Shown piece by piece: positions 42,871 to 58,891 of a stretch of DNA of 64,000 nucleotides. Positions within the stretch are counted from its first letter, which is position 1. Every line of letters begins with the position of its first letter. The translations under genes and the position numbers were made by a program. A model generated the notes under the pieces. It did not search any database and was not told where the DNA came from. It saw nothing but the letters and a program-made list of their open reading frames with translations. Source of the DNA: Deinococcus koreensis (GTDB lineage: Bacteria; Deinococcota; Deinococci; Deinococcales; Deinococcaceae); NCBI RefSeq assembly GCF_002901445.1, contig NZ_PPPD01000001.1, forward strand, positions 2,206,001 through 2,270,000, read 5' to 3'.

Positions 42871-43094
42871 CAGCTCTGGGCTGGGCCGGCTGAGCGGACG
42901 GCCCCGGCCACGTGGCCCCTCCACTGGAGCCCCTTCACTTTTCCTTCGGCAGGACACTTTGCCCGCGCTTCATGGTGTCTCATGCGGAAGCGACCTAACC
43001 GAGCGGTCGGGCGGGGCGTCCCTCATCCCAGCCGGGGTTCCGGCGCACCCTGGTCATCTGGACGCTTTAAACTGTAGGGCAGAAGAAAGGAGTC

Positions 43095-44353
43095 ATGTTG
43101 AATACCACCCAAGACCGCCACAGCGGCACACGGAGGCGCTCCGGCCGCGTTCCCGCCATCGCCGCGATCCTGGGCATGGCGCTGCTCAGCGGCTGCCAGC
43201 AGGTTCGCCAGTCCATTTCCATCGGGGACATGTCGTCGGGGTACAACCGCGAGATCTGGTGGATGAGTCTGTGGGCCATCGCCCTCTCGATCATCATCTT
43301 CATCGGGGTGTCGTACGCCCTGTTCTACACGGTGAACAAGTTCCGTGAGGACAAGCACGAGGCCCCGCCCGCCCAGTTCCACGGCAACAACCGCCTGGAG
43401 ATCGCGCTGGTCGGCGTACCCGTCATCATCGTGATCTTCCTCAGCGTGCTGACCGTGAAGAGCCTGGCGGTCGTGAACGCGGTCGATGCCCAGGCCCCCA
43501 AGATCGACGTGCTGGGCCGGCAGTTCTGGTGGAACTTCTCGTATCCGGCCGCCAAGGCCCAGGCCGGCGGCGTGGTCACCAACGGCAACGAGATGCTGAT
43601 GCCCGCCGGACAGGACGTGACCCTGACCGTGACCAGCGGCGACGTGATCCACGGCTTCTGGGCGCCCAACATCGGCGGCCAGCGCGCCGCCATGCCTGCC
43701 GTGCAGAAGACCTGGACGGTCGACACCAGCCGGCCCGGCGCGTACCAGGGCAACTGCTCGCAGCTGTGTGGCGCCAGCCACGCCAACATGCGCTACAAGG
43801 TCGTGGCGCTGGAGCAGGCCCGCTACGACGCCACCCTGGCCGCGGCCCAGGTCTACCGTGCCCCCGAGCCGGCGCCCGGCAGCGCCGAGGCGCGTGGATA
43901 CGCCATCTTCATGCAGGGCAAGGGCAGCACGGGCGCGACCGCCTGCGCCGCCTGCCACCGCGTGCAGGGCACGCCCGCTGCCGGCGTGAACGGCCCGGAT
44001 CTGAGCTTCTTCGGCACCCGCCGCACGCTGGGCGCCGGCATGTGGGAAGCCATGAGCGAGCAGCAGTGGGAAGAGCCCGGCGCCGCCCGCGCGCTGCACG
44101 AATGGCTCAAGCACAGCCCCAAGGTCAAGCCCGGCAGCCTGATGCCCACCTATGACGGCAGCGAGTACATGGTGCAGGGCCGCAAAGCCAAGGGCGGCGT
44201 GCTGACCGACGCTGAGATCGACGACGTGGCCGCCTACCTGCGGAGCCTCAAGCTGCCCGAGGAAGCGGACTACTGGAAGGGCACACGCGTCATGGGCGCC
44301 CCGAACGCCGCCGTACCCAGCAGCTCAGCTCCCGCCGCCACAGGAGGTACGCA

Positions 44354-44357
<4 letters not shown>
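43095..44357 (+). CDS. ctaC: Cytochrome c oxidase subunit II fused to cytochrome c (caa3 type)
   Basis: 420 residues. The signal sequence ends in a lipobox-like LLSGC, so the mature protein may be a lipoprotein. Two membrane helices follow ([24 protein letters not shown] and [21 protein letters not shown]), then the CuA domain with QFWWNFSYP and the ligand cluster [13 protein letters not shown]. The C-terminal third is a cytochrome c with CAACH and a methionine in SLMPTYDG. This fusion defines caa3 oxidases. AGAAAGGAG precedes the ATG. The stop overlaps the next gene's GTG. Confidence 0.95.
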
Positions 44358-46816
<2,459 letters not shown>

Positions 46817-46863
46817 GCAAGGGTTGATGGTCGATCGGTGATCGTTGATGGATCACAGACAGT

Positions 46864-46910
46864 GAAAAGGAGGGGCACCCGCGCAGGGAGGGGGTGCTCC
46901 TCCTCTTTTC
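46864..46910 (+). terminator. Terminator after the oxidase operon
   Basis: GAAAAGGAGGGGCACCC (46864-46880) pairs with GGGTGCTCCTCCTCTTTTC (46892-46910) with a G-U pair and a small bulge, ending in TTTTC. Confidence 0.65.
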
Positions 46911-46980
46911 CCTATCCACCATCACCTCTCTCCACCCTCCCAGGGACACCTCACCCGCCGGGCCGTTCTAGGCTGCGCGT

Positions 46981-47655
46981 ATGAAGTGGATCACGGCGGT
47001 CTTGCTGGCAGTGGCGGCGGTTCTGGGCGGGGTGCTGCTGTTCCGGCAGTCGTCCCCGGCGGTCACGGGCGGCGACGCGCTCGATGCGCCGCGCCCGCTG
47101 CCCGCCGTGGCCCTGGTCACCGACCGGGGCGCCCCCACCACGCTGGCCGCCTCGGACGGGCGGATGCGGCTGGTGTTCTACGGCTTCGTGCGCTGCCCCG
47201 ACGTCTGCCCGGCGACCCTGGCGAGTTTGAAGAGCACGTATGCGAAGCTCACGCCCCAGCAGCGGGAGCGGCTGCAGGTGCAGTTCATCACCGTCGACCC
47301 GGAGCGTGACCGCCCAGAGGTCGTGCGCGCCTACCTGAACCGCTTCGACCCCGCCTTCAGCGGCCTGACCGGCACCAGCGTGGCGGTCAACGAGGCGGCC
47401 AGGGCGATGTTCGTCGGCATCGTCAACGACACCGGCCTGAACCCGGAACATGGTGGGCACACGGACGGCGCCCCGGCTTCGGCGGAGGCCAAGGAGGCGC
47501 CCGTCGGCGCTGCCGAGGCGGCCATCATCCACGGCGATCAGGTCGGCGTGGTCGATGCGCGGGGCCGCTTCGTGCGCGTTTATGGCAACGGCGCGGTCAT
47601 CGACGGCACGCTGGAACGCGACCTGCCGGGGCTGATCCGCCAGTACGGGTCGTGA
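46981..47655 (+). CDS. SCO family copper chaperone
   Basis: 224 residues with an N-terminal membrane anchor (residues ~4-21) and a thioredoxin fold facing outward. The copper-binding CPDVC (C72, C76) and the histidine in AIIHGDQVGVVD are intact. SCO proteins deliver copper to the CuA site of subunit II, so its place after the oxidase genes fits. A His/Gly/Ala-rich insert (HGGHTDGAPASAEAKEAP) sits before the conserved histidine and may bind extra metal. TAGGCT (46969-46974) is six bases before the ATG. Confidence 0.93.
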   Translation: MKWITAVLLAVAAVLGGVLLFRQSSPAVTGGDALDAPRPLPAVALVTDRGAPTTLAASDGRMRLVFYGFVRCPDVCPATLASLKSTYAKLTPQQRERLQVQFITVDPERDRPEVVRAYLNRFDPAFSGLTGTSVAVNEAARAMFVGIVNDTGLNPEHGGHTDGAPASAEAKEAPVGAAEAAIIHGDQVGVVDARGRFVRVYGNGAVIDGTLERDLPGLIRQYGS

Positions 47656-47658
47656 ATC

Positions 47659-48438
47659 TCAGGGGGTCTGGCTGAGCTGGATCACGCTGAACACGGCGTT
47701 GTCAGGGTCGCTGAGCACGGCGATGGTGCCGTAGGGGGACTCGAAGGGGGGCACACTCACCGTTCCGCCGGCATCGGCAGCCACCCGCACCGCCTCGTGC
47801 ACGTCGTTCACGGCGAAATAGGGCATCCAGTGCGAGGGAATACTGGGGGGCCAGTGCTCCTCGTCCATCTGTAGGATGCCGGCGATGTCGTCGGGGCCGT
47901 GTTGAAGCATGTAGTAGTAGTCCACACCAGTCAGGGGCTGGCTGGTCGCACCCAGGAGCCCTGTGTAGAACGTCAGCGCTTGGCCCGAGTCGCGCGTGTT
48001 GACCTCCTGCCAGGTCATGGAGCCGTGCTCGCCTTCCAGCGCTGAGCCGTGGAACTCCAGCGGCTGCCACATCCCGAAGACCGCCCCGGTGGGATCGCTG
48101 GCGACCAGCATGTGCCCCAGCTCCATGACCTGCATGGGCTCCACCATGACCTGGCCGCCCAGGTTGCGTATTCGGGTGGCGTCGGCCTGCGCATCGTCAC
48201 TTCTGAAGTAGACCGACCACGCGCTGGGCATGCCGGGCATATCCGGCGATTTCGGAACCAGCCCGGCCACGTCCGCACCCCCAACGCGCGCCCGGTGATA
48301 ATGGCCCAGCGCGGGGCCGTAGTCCTCGAAGTCCCAGCCGAACAGCGCCGTATAGAAGGGCTTGACCTCCTCGGGTCTGCCGGTAGTGAGATCGAACCAG
48401 GTGGGTGTGCCGGCGGGGCGGGCGCTGACCTCGGGCAT
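47659..48438 (-). CDS. VOC superfamily protein with two glyoxalase-like domains
   Basis: 259 residues made of two similar halves: GTPTWFDLTTGRPEEVKPFYTALFGWDFED and SMTWQEVNTRDSGQALTFYTGLLGATS, each followed by a DP.GAVF / DPDNAVFSVIQ end motif. It resembles the CFP30B/hydroxylase-type double-VOC proteins; enzymatic role unknown. GGAGG precedes the ATG at 48438, which fixes the start. Convergent with sco, three bases apart. Confidence 0.85.
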   Translation of the reverse strand: MPEVSARPAGTPTWFDLTTGRPEEVKPFYTALFGWDFEDYGPALGHYHRARVGGADVAGLVPKSPDMPGMPSAWSVYFRSDDAQADATRIRNLGGQVMVEPMQVMELGHMLVASDPTGAVFGMWQPLEFHGSALEGEHGSMTWQEVNTRDSGQALTFYTGLLGATSQPLTGVDYYYMLQHGPDDIAGILQMDEEHWPPSIPSHWMPYFAVNDVHEAVRVAADAGGTVSVPPFESPYGTIAVLSDPDNAVFSVIQLSQTP

Positions 48439-48634
48439 GGGAAACCTCCGTATTCGGTGGGCTGCTTCAGGCCACAGGCAGACCTTCTCGCACACAGCGG
48501 GCGAGAGGGGAGCGGCAGGCGAACGGGCCGGAATCATCTGCTTTCTTACAGTTCAAGCGTACTCCTGAGATCGTGTGCTGTCAAATTTACCCAGTTCAGT
48601 TCCGTTCACAGCTAAACTGCGCTACACTCTGTCT

Positions 48635-49627
<993 letters not shown>

Positions 49628-49880
49628 GCGAGGTCACCAGGGCTTGCTCTTGGAGGCCTGGGACGCTCACCCGGTTCGTCTGCCGTCATCAGCGCGGACG
49701 TGCCCGCACCACTGCGGCACCTCCGGAGCAGCACTGGGGGCTCTTCGCCCGCGAAATTCTGGTTTCCCGCGGAGTTCCGGGACTCCATGCTCCCGTCGCC
49801 CTGGCCTGGTTCCGACAACGGATCGGGCCAGGGCGGGATCTGTCTGGTCTCCCGACCGGGTCACGGTCACGGCTGACGGG

Positions 49881-51032
49881 CTAGGCGGTGCGGCGTTCAG
49901 GCCCAGGACGGTGGCGCCACAGGTCGTATCCCAGCGCCCCCAGAAAGATCACGGCGCCCAGCGTGAACACGCCGCCGGCGCCCCACACCTGCCACACGGC
50001 GCCGCCCAGCACCGGGCCGATCGCGTAGCCCAGCGCTTCCACGGCCATCACTGTGCCCCAGGCGGCGGCGCGCTGGCCTTCGGGCAGTGTGCGGGCGACC
50101 AGTCCGTTCCATCCGGTGAGGAAGGCGCCGTAGCCCAGGCCCAGCAGGGTGGCCAGCAGCCACAGGAAGCGCTGCGGCTCGGGCAGGGCCGCCAGCGCGA
50201 AGGTCGCGGCCAGCAGCAGCAGGCCCGGCCGCAGTGCGCGGCGGGGGTGGTCGCGGTCGGCTCGGCGGCCGATCAGCCACAGGCTCAGCGCGAACAGGCC
50301 CAGCGCCAGCAGGCCCGGCAGGATCAGGTCGCGCAGGCTCAGGTTCAGGCGTTCCAGCAACGGGTAGAGCAGGGTGACCAGCAGGCCCGGCGCCAGGGTC
50401 TGGGCGAGCGCGGCCGGCAGCAGCGCCGCCACGGGTGCCCAGGCCGTCCAGACCAGCCGGGTGCCGGGCCGGGGAGTGCGGAGGCGCCAGAGGCTCAGGG
50501 CCAGCGCGGCCGCCAGTCCCTGCATCAGCAGCAGGCTGTTCCAGGCCAGCTCGGCGCTGTACTGCATCAGGGGCCCGATGCCCAGCGCGCCGAGCAGGAT
50601 GGCGGGCGCCACGCTCAGGTTGCTGATGGCCAGGGCGCGGGCCGTGCGGCCGGGCTGGGCCAGCGCCTGAGACGCGCTCATGATGCCGGGCCACAGGGCG
50701 GCGGAGGCCAGCCCCCAGACCGCGCAGGCCAGCAGCGCCGCCACCGGATGGGGGTAAAACCTCAGGGTCAGGGTGGCCGCCAGTCCCAGGCCCGTGATCA
50801 CGGGCAGGGTGCGGCCCAGCCCCCAGCGTTCGGTAATCAGGCCGCTGGGGCCTTTGGCCAGGGCGTCGGCCAGGTAGTGGGTGCCGGCCAGCGCGCCGAT
50901 CAGGGCGGGCCCGAGATTCAGGGCCGGGCCCGCCAGGGGCAGCACCGACACGAACAGGGCCGTCCGGACGGCCTCGCTCAGGGCGAGCAGGGCCAGAAGC
51001 CGCAGCATGGTCAGGGGCCGCAGCCACAACAT
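49881..51032 (-). CDS. MFS transporter
   Basis: 383 residues with about eleven or twelve membrane helices, very Leu/Ala-rich. Family features include LITERWGLGRTLPVI after helix 2 and GYGAFLTGWNGLVARTLPEGQRAAAWGTVMAVEALGYAIGPVLGG in the C-terminal half. Substrate unknown. TACAAT (51040-51045) is seven bases before the ATG. The 253 bases between ruvB and this gene hold nothing I can support. Confidence 0.8.
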   Translation of the reverse strand: MLWLRPLTMLRLLALLALSEAVRTALFVSVLPLAGPALNLGPALIGALAGTHYLADALAKGPSGLITERWGLGRTLPVITGLGLAATLTLRFYPHPVAALLACAVWGLASAALWPGIMSASQALAQPGRTARALAISNLSVAPAILLGALGIGPLMQYSAELAWNSLLLMQGLAAALALSLWRLRTPRPGTRLVWTAWAPVAALLPAALAQTLAPGLLVTLLYPLLERLNLSLRDLILPGLLALGLFALSLWLIGRRADRDHPRRALRPGLLLLAATFALAALPEPQRFLWLLATLLGLGYGAFLTGWNGLVARTLPEGQRAAAWGTVMAVEALGYAIGPVLGGAVWQVWGAGGVFTLGAVIFLGALGYDLWRHRPGPERRTA

Positions 51033-51339
51033 CCCGCTGATTGTACGGCCCCTGATTGTCCGGGGCTGTCGGGGGGGGCCGCGCCCCCGGTGGCAGGGGG
51101 CAGGGCGCGGCCAGGTTTCTGGGCACGGGCCGCTGCCGCCGCTCTGGCAGGGGGTCTCGAGGGGCAGGTGGGTAACGCAGCCCCCCGGGTCGGCCGATCT
51201 TTAGTCCACAGGGCCCCTCGGGCGGTAAGGCGCAGGTAAGTGCGGCTGACTAGGGTGGACTCAGGCCAGGGCTGGTGCTGGCGATCCGTCTGCAGACGGC
51301 TGGACAGATTCTCTGCAGATGGGCAGGAGTGCCCCGTCC
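51033..51339. other. 307-base intergenic region
   Basis: Very GC-rich with runs of G and C. Apart from the -10 hexamer of the minus-strand transporter at its left end I see no promoter, repeat or gene. Confidence 0.4.
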
Positions 51340-51714
51340 ATGACCCTGACCCCCCCCGAATTCACCGCGACTCCCTACCTGTTCGCCCAGTCCGTGGACT
51401 TCCCACAGGTGCTGGCCCTGCCCGCGCGCCACTCGCTGCCGGAGGGCGACCTGCTGACCTTCCGGTTCTCGAACGGCTATGGCGCGGCCGTGATGCGCGG
51501 GGCCGGGCACCCCCAGGAGAGCGCCTTCGAGTTCGGGGTGCTGGACTTCACGCTGCCCGAGCCTCAGCTGACCTGCCTGACCCCGGTGTGCTCATCGCTG
51601 TTGCAGGGCCTGTCGTACGAGCAGGTGGCCCAGTTGCTGCCGCGCGCGGAGCGCCTGCCCCTGCATCCGGATCTGCAGCACGCCGACCTTTCCCTGGAGA
51701 ACGAGGACTTCTAA
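51340..51714 (+). CDS. Hypothetical protein
   Basis: 124 residues, unrecognised. The sequence is soluble and mixed alpha/beta (SVDFPQVLALPARHSLPEGDLLTFRFSNGYGAAVMRGAGHPQ, then LTPVCSSLLQGLSYEQVAQLLPRAERLPL), without membrane segments or metal motifs. GCAGGAG lies ten bases before ATG 51340; an in-frame ATG at 51319 is possible. A strong bidirectional terminator follows. Codon use matches neighbours, so it is probably real. Confidence 0.55.
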   Translation: MTLTPPEFTATPYLFAQSVDFPQVLALPARHSLPEGDLLTFRFSNGYGAAVMRGAGHPQESAFEFGVLDFTLPEPQLTCLTPVCSSLLQGLSYEQVAQLLPRAERLPLHPDLQHADLSLENEDF

Positions 51715-51786
51715 CGGGGCTGCTTCGGGCTGGGCAGGCTGTGGCGGGCACCGGAACACAGCAGGCTGGGAAAACGGGCGTCTGAA

Positions 51787-51835
51787 CCCGGAAAGAACGA
51801 AGCTCCCGTGGCCTGGGAGCTTCGTTCTTTCCGGG
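51787..51835. terminator. Bidirectional terminator
   Basis: A perfect 21-base inverted repeat (51787-51807 / 51815-51835) with a 7-base loop. Arms carry GAAAGAACGAAGCTCCC and its complement, so a T-rich tract follows the stem core on both strands. It separates the convergent hypothetical gene and the CvpA gene. Confidence 0.9.
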
Positions 51836-51841
51836 CGCGGT

Positions 51842-52327
51842 CTACAGGCCGCCGGCCTGATCCGGAATCAGCAGGGTCTTGAGGGCCGGGCCAGCGCTCC
51901 ACACGCCCCGCAGGCCGTTCTTGACCGCGGAGTTGCGCACCGCGTCGTAGATGGCGGGGGAGAGGTTGGTCGAGGGATAGGTGCCCAGCGGCCCCTTGGG
52001 CGTGACCCGCACGTCCAGCGGAAAGCCCAGGGCCAGGGCGGCGATCAGCAGGCCGCCCAGCAGGAAGCCGCCCACGGCGCCGGAGACCATGTGCCAGGGC
52101 TGTTCCAGGGGCACCGGGATCAGCCGGGCGATCACGACCGCCAGACCGGCGCTCAGCAGCAGGGCAATCACGGCCGCCGCGACCGGGCTGCCGGACAGCG
52201 AGTTCGCCAGGAAACACAGGGCGATCCCGCCCAGGCCCCAGGCCAGCCCGGCCAGCCCCCGCCGTGCCCCCAGGGCCGTCAGAACCGCCCAGAGGGTGAT
52301 GAGCAGGGCATCGAACCAGGTGATCAC
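51842..52327 (-). CDS. CvpA family membrane protein
   Basis: 161 residues with four membrane helices in the first ~105 residues (FDALLITLWAVLTALGARRGL, LAWGLGGIALCFLANSL, VAAAVIALLLSAGLAVVIARLI, MVSGAVGGFLLGGLLIAALALGF), the layout of CvpA proteins, which affect colicin V production and envelope stress in enterobacteria. GTG at 52327 is seven bases after TACACT (52335-52340). Role here unknown. Confidence 0.82.
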   Translation of the reverse strand: MITWFDALLITLWAVLTALGARRGLAGLAWGLGGIALCFLANSLSGSPVAAAVIALLLSAGLAVVIARLIPVPLEQPWHMVSGAVGGFLLGGLLIAALALGFPLDVRVTPKGPLGTYPSTNLSPAIYDAVRNSAVKNGLRGVWSAGPALKTLLIPDQAGGL

Positions 52328-52507
52328 GCCGGGCAGTGTAGTCCCGCGGGCCTTACAGTTTCCTGCCCTGGGCCACATCTGCCGGGGGCGTGAAGTAGCG
52401 ACACCCCTGGGCCTGGGACGCTTGTCGAGGAGGCACTGTGGCTGGCAGCCCTGTGGATGGTGGCCCTGCTTGCCCTGCCCCGGAGTCCACCCCCGTAGAC
52501 TGCGCGC

Positions 52508-53152
<645 letters not shown>

Positions 53153-53176
53153 GCGGCCCCCGCCGGGTCGCCCCCG

Positions 53177-53428
53177 ATGAGCCGTCAGCGCCCCGCAGGC
53201 AGGGCCGGTCAGGCACAGGTTCACGTGACCTTCCAGGCCGGCTGTCTGCGCCAGTGGGCGGTGCCCAGCGCCGAGCCCGATCTGGCCTACACCGAACAGG
53301 CGTTTCCGGAATGCCCGACCTGCCCGCACCGGGTCGAGCCCGAGGGGGCCGCGCCCTTCTGTACCCTGCGGCCGCTGGGCACGGCCCATCCCTTCGCCGC
53401 GCTGGCCGGGCTCGAGCTGCCGGAGTAG
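53177..53428 (+). CDS. Small cysteine-containing hypothetical protein
   Basis: 83 residues with four cysteines, three of them in CPTCPHRVEPEGAAPFC, which could form a metal site. Not recognised otherwise. It lies 24 bases after the response regulator and may be co-transcribed. No clear ribosome site was found. Confidence 0.5.
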   Translation: MSRQRPAGRAGQAQVHVTFQAGCLRQWAVPSAEPDLAYTEQAFPECPTCPHRVEPEGAAPFCTLRPLGTAHPFAALAGLELPE

Positions 53429-53545
53429 GCCGACCGGCAGGATGCAGGGCGTGCGGGCGCCGGACAGGAGCTGGGCTCAGGCCCCCCCTGATCCGGGCCC
53501 ACCGCTCCTCCACACCACCCCCGCGATGGCTCAGAATGGGCGGCC

Positions 53546-54403
53546 ATGACGGCTGAGTTTCTGAGCGATCTGCAGGCCCGGGGGTTCAGGGGCGAGGTGG
53601 GCCTGTGCGTGTCCGATCTGGAGGGCCAGGAGCTGCTCGCCCTGCAGCCCGTGCGGGTGTTTCCGGCAGCCAGCACCATCAAGATGCCCCTGCTGGTGCT
53701 GGCGCTGGAACTCGCGCAGCGCGGCGAGCTGGAGCTGAGCGCGCGGGTCGAGATGCGCGCCGCCGACCGGGTGAGCGGCGCGGGCGTGCTGCACGAACTT
53801 CAGGGCGGCCTGGCTCTGACCTGGCAGGACGTCCTGACCCTGATGATCATCGTCAGCGACAACACGGCCACCAATATGCTCATCGAGCGGCTGGGCATGG
53901 AGGCGGTCAACGGCTGGCTCTCCGAACGCGGCTGGGCCGCCACCCGCCTGATCGGCAGGTTGCAGCTGCCGCCCGAGCAGCGCAACGAGGCGCAGCGGCG
54001 CGGCGAGCGCAACCGCACCACGGCGCGCGAACAGGTCGAACTGCTGGGGGCGCTGGCACGCGGAGAACTGCTGGACGGGGTTCACACCGGACTGGCCCTG
54101 GACATCCTGGGCCGCCAGCAGTACCGCGACATCATCGGGCGCCGGGTGCCGCGCGCCCAGGACGGCGAGCTGCTGTACCGGCTGTGCAGCAAGAGCGGCG
54201 AGCTGAGCGGCGTCCACCACGATGTCGGGCTGCTGTTCACGCCGCGCCCGCTGATCGTGGCCCTGCTCTCCGAGGGCGGCACGGACATGCGCGAGCATCC
54301 CGAGAATCAGGACGTGAGCCTGCTGGCCGACGCCCTGTGGCCCCTGCTGGCCCATTTCGGACAGGTGCGCCAGCAGGTCGGTGGGGGCCCCGTCCGGGGG
54401 TGA
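53546..54403 (+). CDS. Serine hydrolase of the class A beta-lactamase fold
   Basis: 285 residues without a signal peptide. S-x-x-K motif STIK (S43, K46), SDN motif ([16 protein letters not shown]) and K-S-G (CSKSGELSG) occur in order. The omega-loop ExxLN of beta-lactamases is not evident; instead there is a charged stretch [18 protein letters not shown]. It is a paralog of the gene at 10225-11013, and both are probably cytoplasmic, which is odd for a penicillin-recognising fold. Confidence 0.82.
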   Translation: MTAEFLSDLQARGFRGEVGLCVSDLEGQELLALQPVRVFPAASTIKMPLLVLALELAQRGELELSARVEMRAADRVSGAGVLHELQGGLALTWQDVLTLMIIVSDNTATNMLIERLGMEAVNGWLSERGWAATRLIGRLQLPPEQRNEAQRRGERNRTTAREQVELLGALARGELLDGVHTGLALDILGRQQYRDIIGRRVPRAQDGELLYRLCSKSGELSGVHHDVGLLFTPRPLIVALLSEGGTDMREHPENQDVSLLADALWPLLAHFGQVRQQVGGGPVRG

Positions 54404-54603
54404 GTGGCGGCCCGGCCGGGAGCGGCGCCGGGCACCTGTCCGGGGACATTTAACCGAAGGGTCAGGCGCATCATGACACTCACTGGAGAAGTGGCTTCCA
54501 GATTGGGTTAAGCGCTGCTGGGAGCGGTTCCGGGTCATGCTATCCTGCCCGCATCGGGCCGCCGGAACGCCGTGCAGGCCAAGTGCTCAGAAGTGAGGGG
54601 AAC

Positions 54604-55470
<867 letters not shown>

Positions 55471-55507
55471 GTGCGCGCAAAGCAGGAAGAACAGGAGAGG
55501 TTGACCT

Positions 55508-56169
55508 ATGACCCGCTATAAGAGACAAGACCCCGAACTGACCCGCCGCAAGTTCATCAACGCTGCCATGGGCGGCGCCGCGGCCGTGGGCGGGATCAGC
55601 CTGATCAGCACCCTGGGCGCGGCCAAGCCCGCCTTCCGCCTGACCCCCCAGCTGGCGCCCCCGCTGGCCGGCGACATCATCGTCCACTCCGACCCCAGCC
55701 GCTACGGCGAGCCGGTCAAGGTGTCGGATCTCAGCGAACAGCTCGTGCGCGCCTGGCCCGCCTTCAAGGACGAGGGAGGCAAGCTGGTGGTGCGCGACCA
55801 GGATCCGACGAGCGTGCTGGCGGTCTACCGCTTTCCCAAGGGCCAGATCGTGGAGCCGACCAACCTGGAGGCCACCATTGACGGCGAGATCGTCGCCTAC
55901 GGGGATCGCTGCACCCACGCCGGCTGCAACGTCGAGGACAACAAGCAGCAGCCGGGCCTGATGAACTGCCCCTGCCACTCCGGCCAGTACGATCCCAAGC
56001 AGGGCTGCAAGGTGATCGGCGGCCCACCCCCTCATCCGCTGCCGCAATTGCCGATCAAGCTGGAAGGTGAACAGCTGGTCGTGACCGGCTTCTTCATGAG
56101 CGTGCCCTACGGCTACAGCAAGGAAGAGGACTGGAAGAGGTACACCGAGCAGGTTCAGGAGGCACTGTC

Positions 56170-56173
<4 letters not shown>
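55508..56173 (+). CDS. Rieske iron-sulfur protein
   Basis: 221 residues. A twin-arginine-type N-terminus ([24 protein letters not shown]) anchors the protein. The [2Fe-2S] ligands are in C135-T-H137 (CTHAGC) and C154-P-C156-H157 (CPCHSG), as in all Rieske proteins. It takes electrons from menaquinol in the bc complex and passes them to cytochrome c. AGGAGAGG precedes the ATG; the stop overlaps the cytochrome b start as ATGA. Confidence 0.96.
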
Positions 56174-57495
<1,322 letters not shown>

Positions 57496-57507
57496 GCGGA
57501 TTCCACC

Positions 57508-57546
57508 AGCAGCGGCCCCGTCCTGATCGACGGGGCCGCTCTGCTG
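57508..57546 (+). terminator. Terminator after the bc operon
   Basis: AGCGGCCCCGTC (57511-57522) pairs with GACGGGGCCGCT (57529-57540) around six bases, followed by CTGCTGTTCC. Confidence 0.6.
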
Positions 57547-57604
57547 TTCCGGGGTGCCGAGAGTCCCGGCCTGCCACCGGCCGATCCCCGACCCCTGCCC
57601 ACAG

Positions 57605-57626
57605 AAAACCGCCCACAAGGGGCGGT
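57605..57626 (-). terminator. Terminator of the small minus-strand gene
   Basis: On the minus strand CCGCCC and GGGCGG (57609-57614 / 57620-57625) form a short stem followed by TTTT. Confidence 0.6.
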
Positions 57627-57659
57627 CTGGTCAGCGGAACGGACGTTCAGTGAGACTGC

Positions 57660-57923
57660 TTACGCCTGCACGCTCCGGGACGAGGGCATCACACTGATCT
57701 CTTCGCCCTGGCGGCTGCCGGCGGCGTAGCCGACCTGAGCGCCGAACTGCCAGGCGAGCTTGAGCATGAACTGGATGGCTTCCTCGTCGCGGTTCTGGAT
57801 CAGCAGCCGGAGGTGCTCGGGGAGGCCGTCGGGCAGTGGCATGGCCCCGAGCTGGTCTCCGTACTCGGCGCGGAGCCGCTCGAACCACTCGGCATACGGG
57901 TTGGGCGTAGCAGGGTTCGTCAT
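57660..57923 (-). CDS. Small conserved-looking hypothetical protein
   Basis: 87 residues, helical and soluble (PYAEWFERLRAEYGDQLGAMPLPDGLPEHLRLLIQNRDEEAIQFMLKLAWQFGAQVGYAAGSRQ); not recognised. ATG 57923 is preferred over ATG 57932 because TAAGAT (57931-57936) lies exactly seven bases upstream, the leaderless spacing. It is divergent from the Fe-S carrier gene. Confidence 0.6.
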   Translation of the reverse strand: MTNPATPNPYAEWFERLRAEYGDQLGAMPLPDGLPEHLRLLIQNRDEEAIQFMLKLAWQFGAQVGYAAGSRQGEEISVMPSSRSVQA

Positions 57924-58119
57924 AGGGGTCATCTTAACATGACCACACTCAAGGAATGTAAGCCTGAAATAGAGATTGCCTCAAGGTGGCCTTGCCCTAG
58001 GGCCGGGCAGCTGGGGATGGATCAGCGACAGGGATATCTGTTCGGATCGGCCGACCGACCGCGCCCGAATGGGCCAGGGGCGCACAATTTCATTTCCTGA
58101 ATAGTGTTACGCTTCACCC

Positions 58120-58542
<423 letters not shown>

Positions 58543-58600
58543 ACCTCTGCTGGAGCCATCGGCGACCACCGGTAGCCAGTCCCCTTATATCCAACCCTCC

Positions 58601-58625
58601 GAGGCCCTCTGTGGCCTCTTTTTTT
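58601..58625 (+). terminator. Terminator of the Fe-S carrier gene
   Basis: GAGGCC (58601-58606) and GGCCTC (58613-58618) form the stem, followed by seven Ts. Confidence 0.85.
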
Positions 58626-58812
58626 GTCTCGCCACAGCGCTGCTCCCGGTTCGTCGCCAGTAGATGGACAGGGAAGTCTGGCAGGGGGCTCCAGATACTC
58701 CGGCTGAGAAAGATGACCGGCGGCTGAGCATAAGCGGTCATACAGTCGCTCCCGGTGGCCTTCACACTCTGGTGGGATGGCCGCTCGCCGATCCTCAGGG
58801 GCAATTTCCACC

Positions 58813-58840
58813 TTGACACTGCGTGAAGAAATCTTATACA
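58813..58840 (+). promoter_or_regulatory. Promoter of the peptide importer genes
   Basis: TTGACA (58813-58818), a perfect -35, and TATACA (58835-58840), 16 bases apart, about 50 bases before the binding-protein ATG. The rest of the 349-base gap 58543-58891 holds the Fe-S carrier terminator and nothing else I can support. Confidence 0.75.
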
Positions 58841-58891
58841 GTCCCTCATTACGCACATTTGGGCATACCCCAGCCGTTTCGGAGGATCACT

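Noticed and set aside
48439..48634. Radiation/desiccation response motif upstream of ruvB
   Set aside because: I looked for a TTATGT-type palindrome as known for Deinococcus damage genes and found no convincing match.
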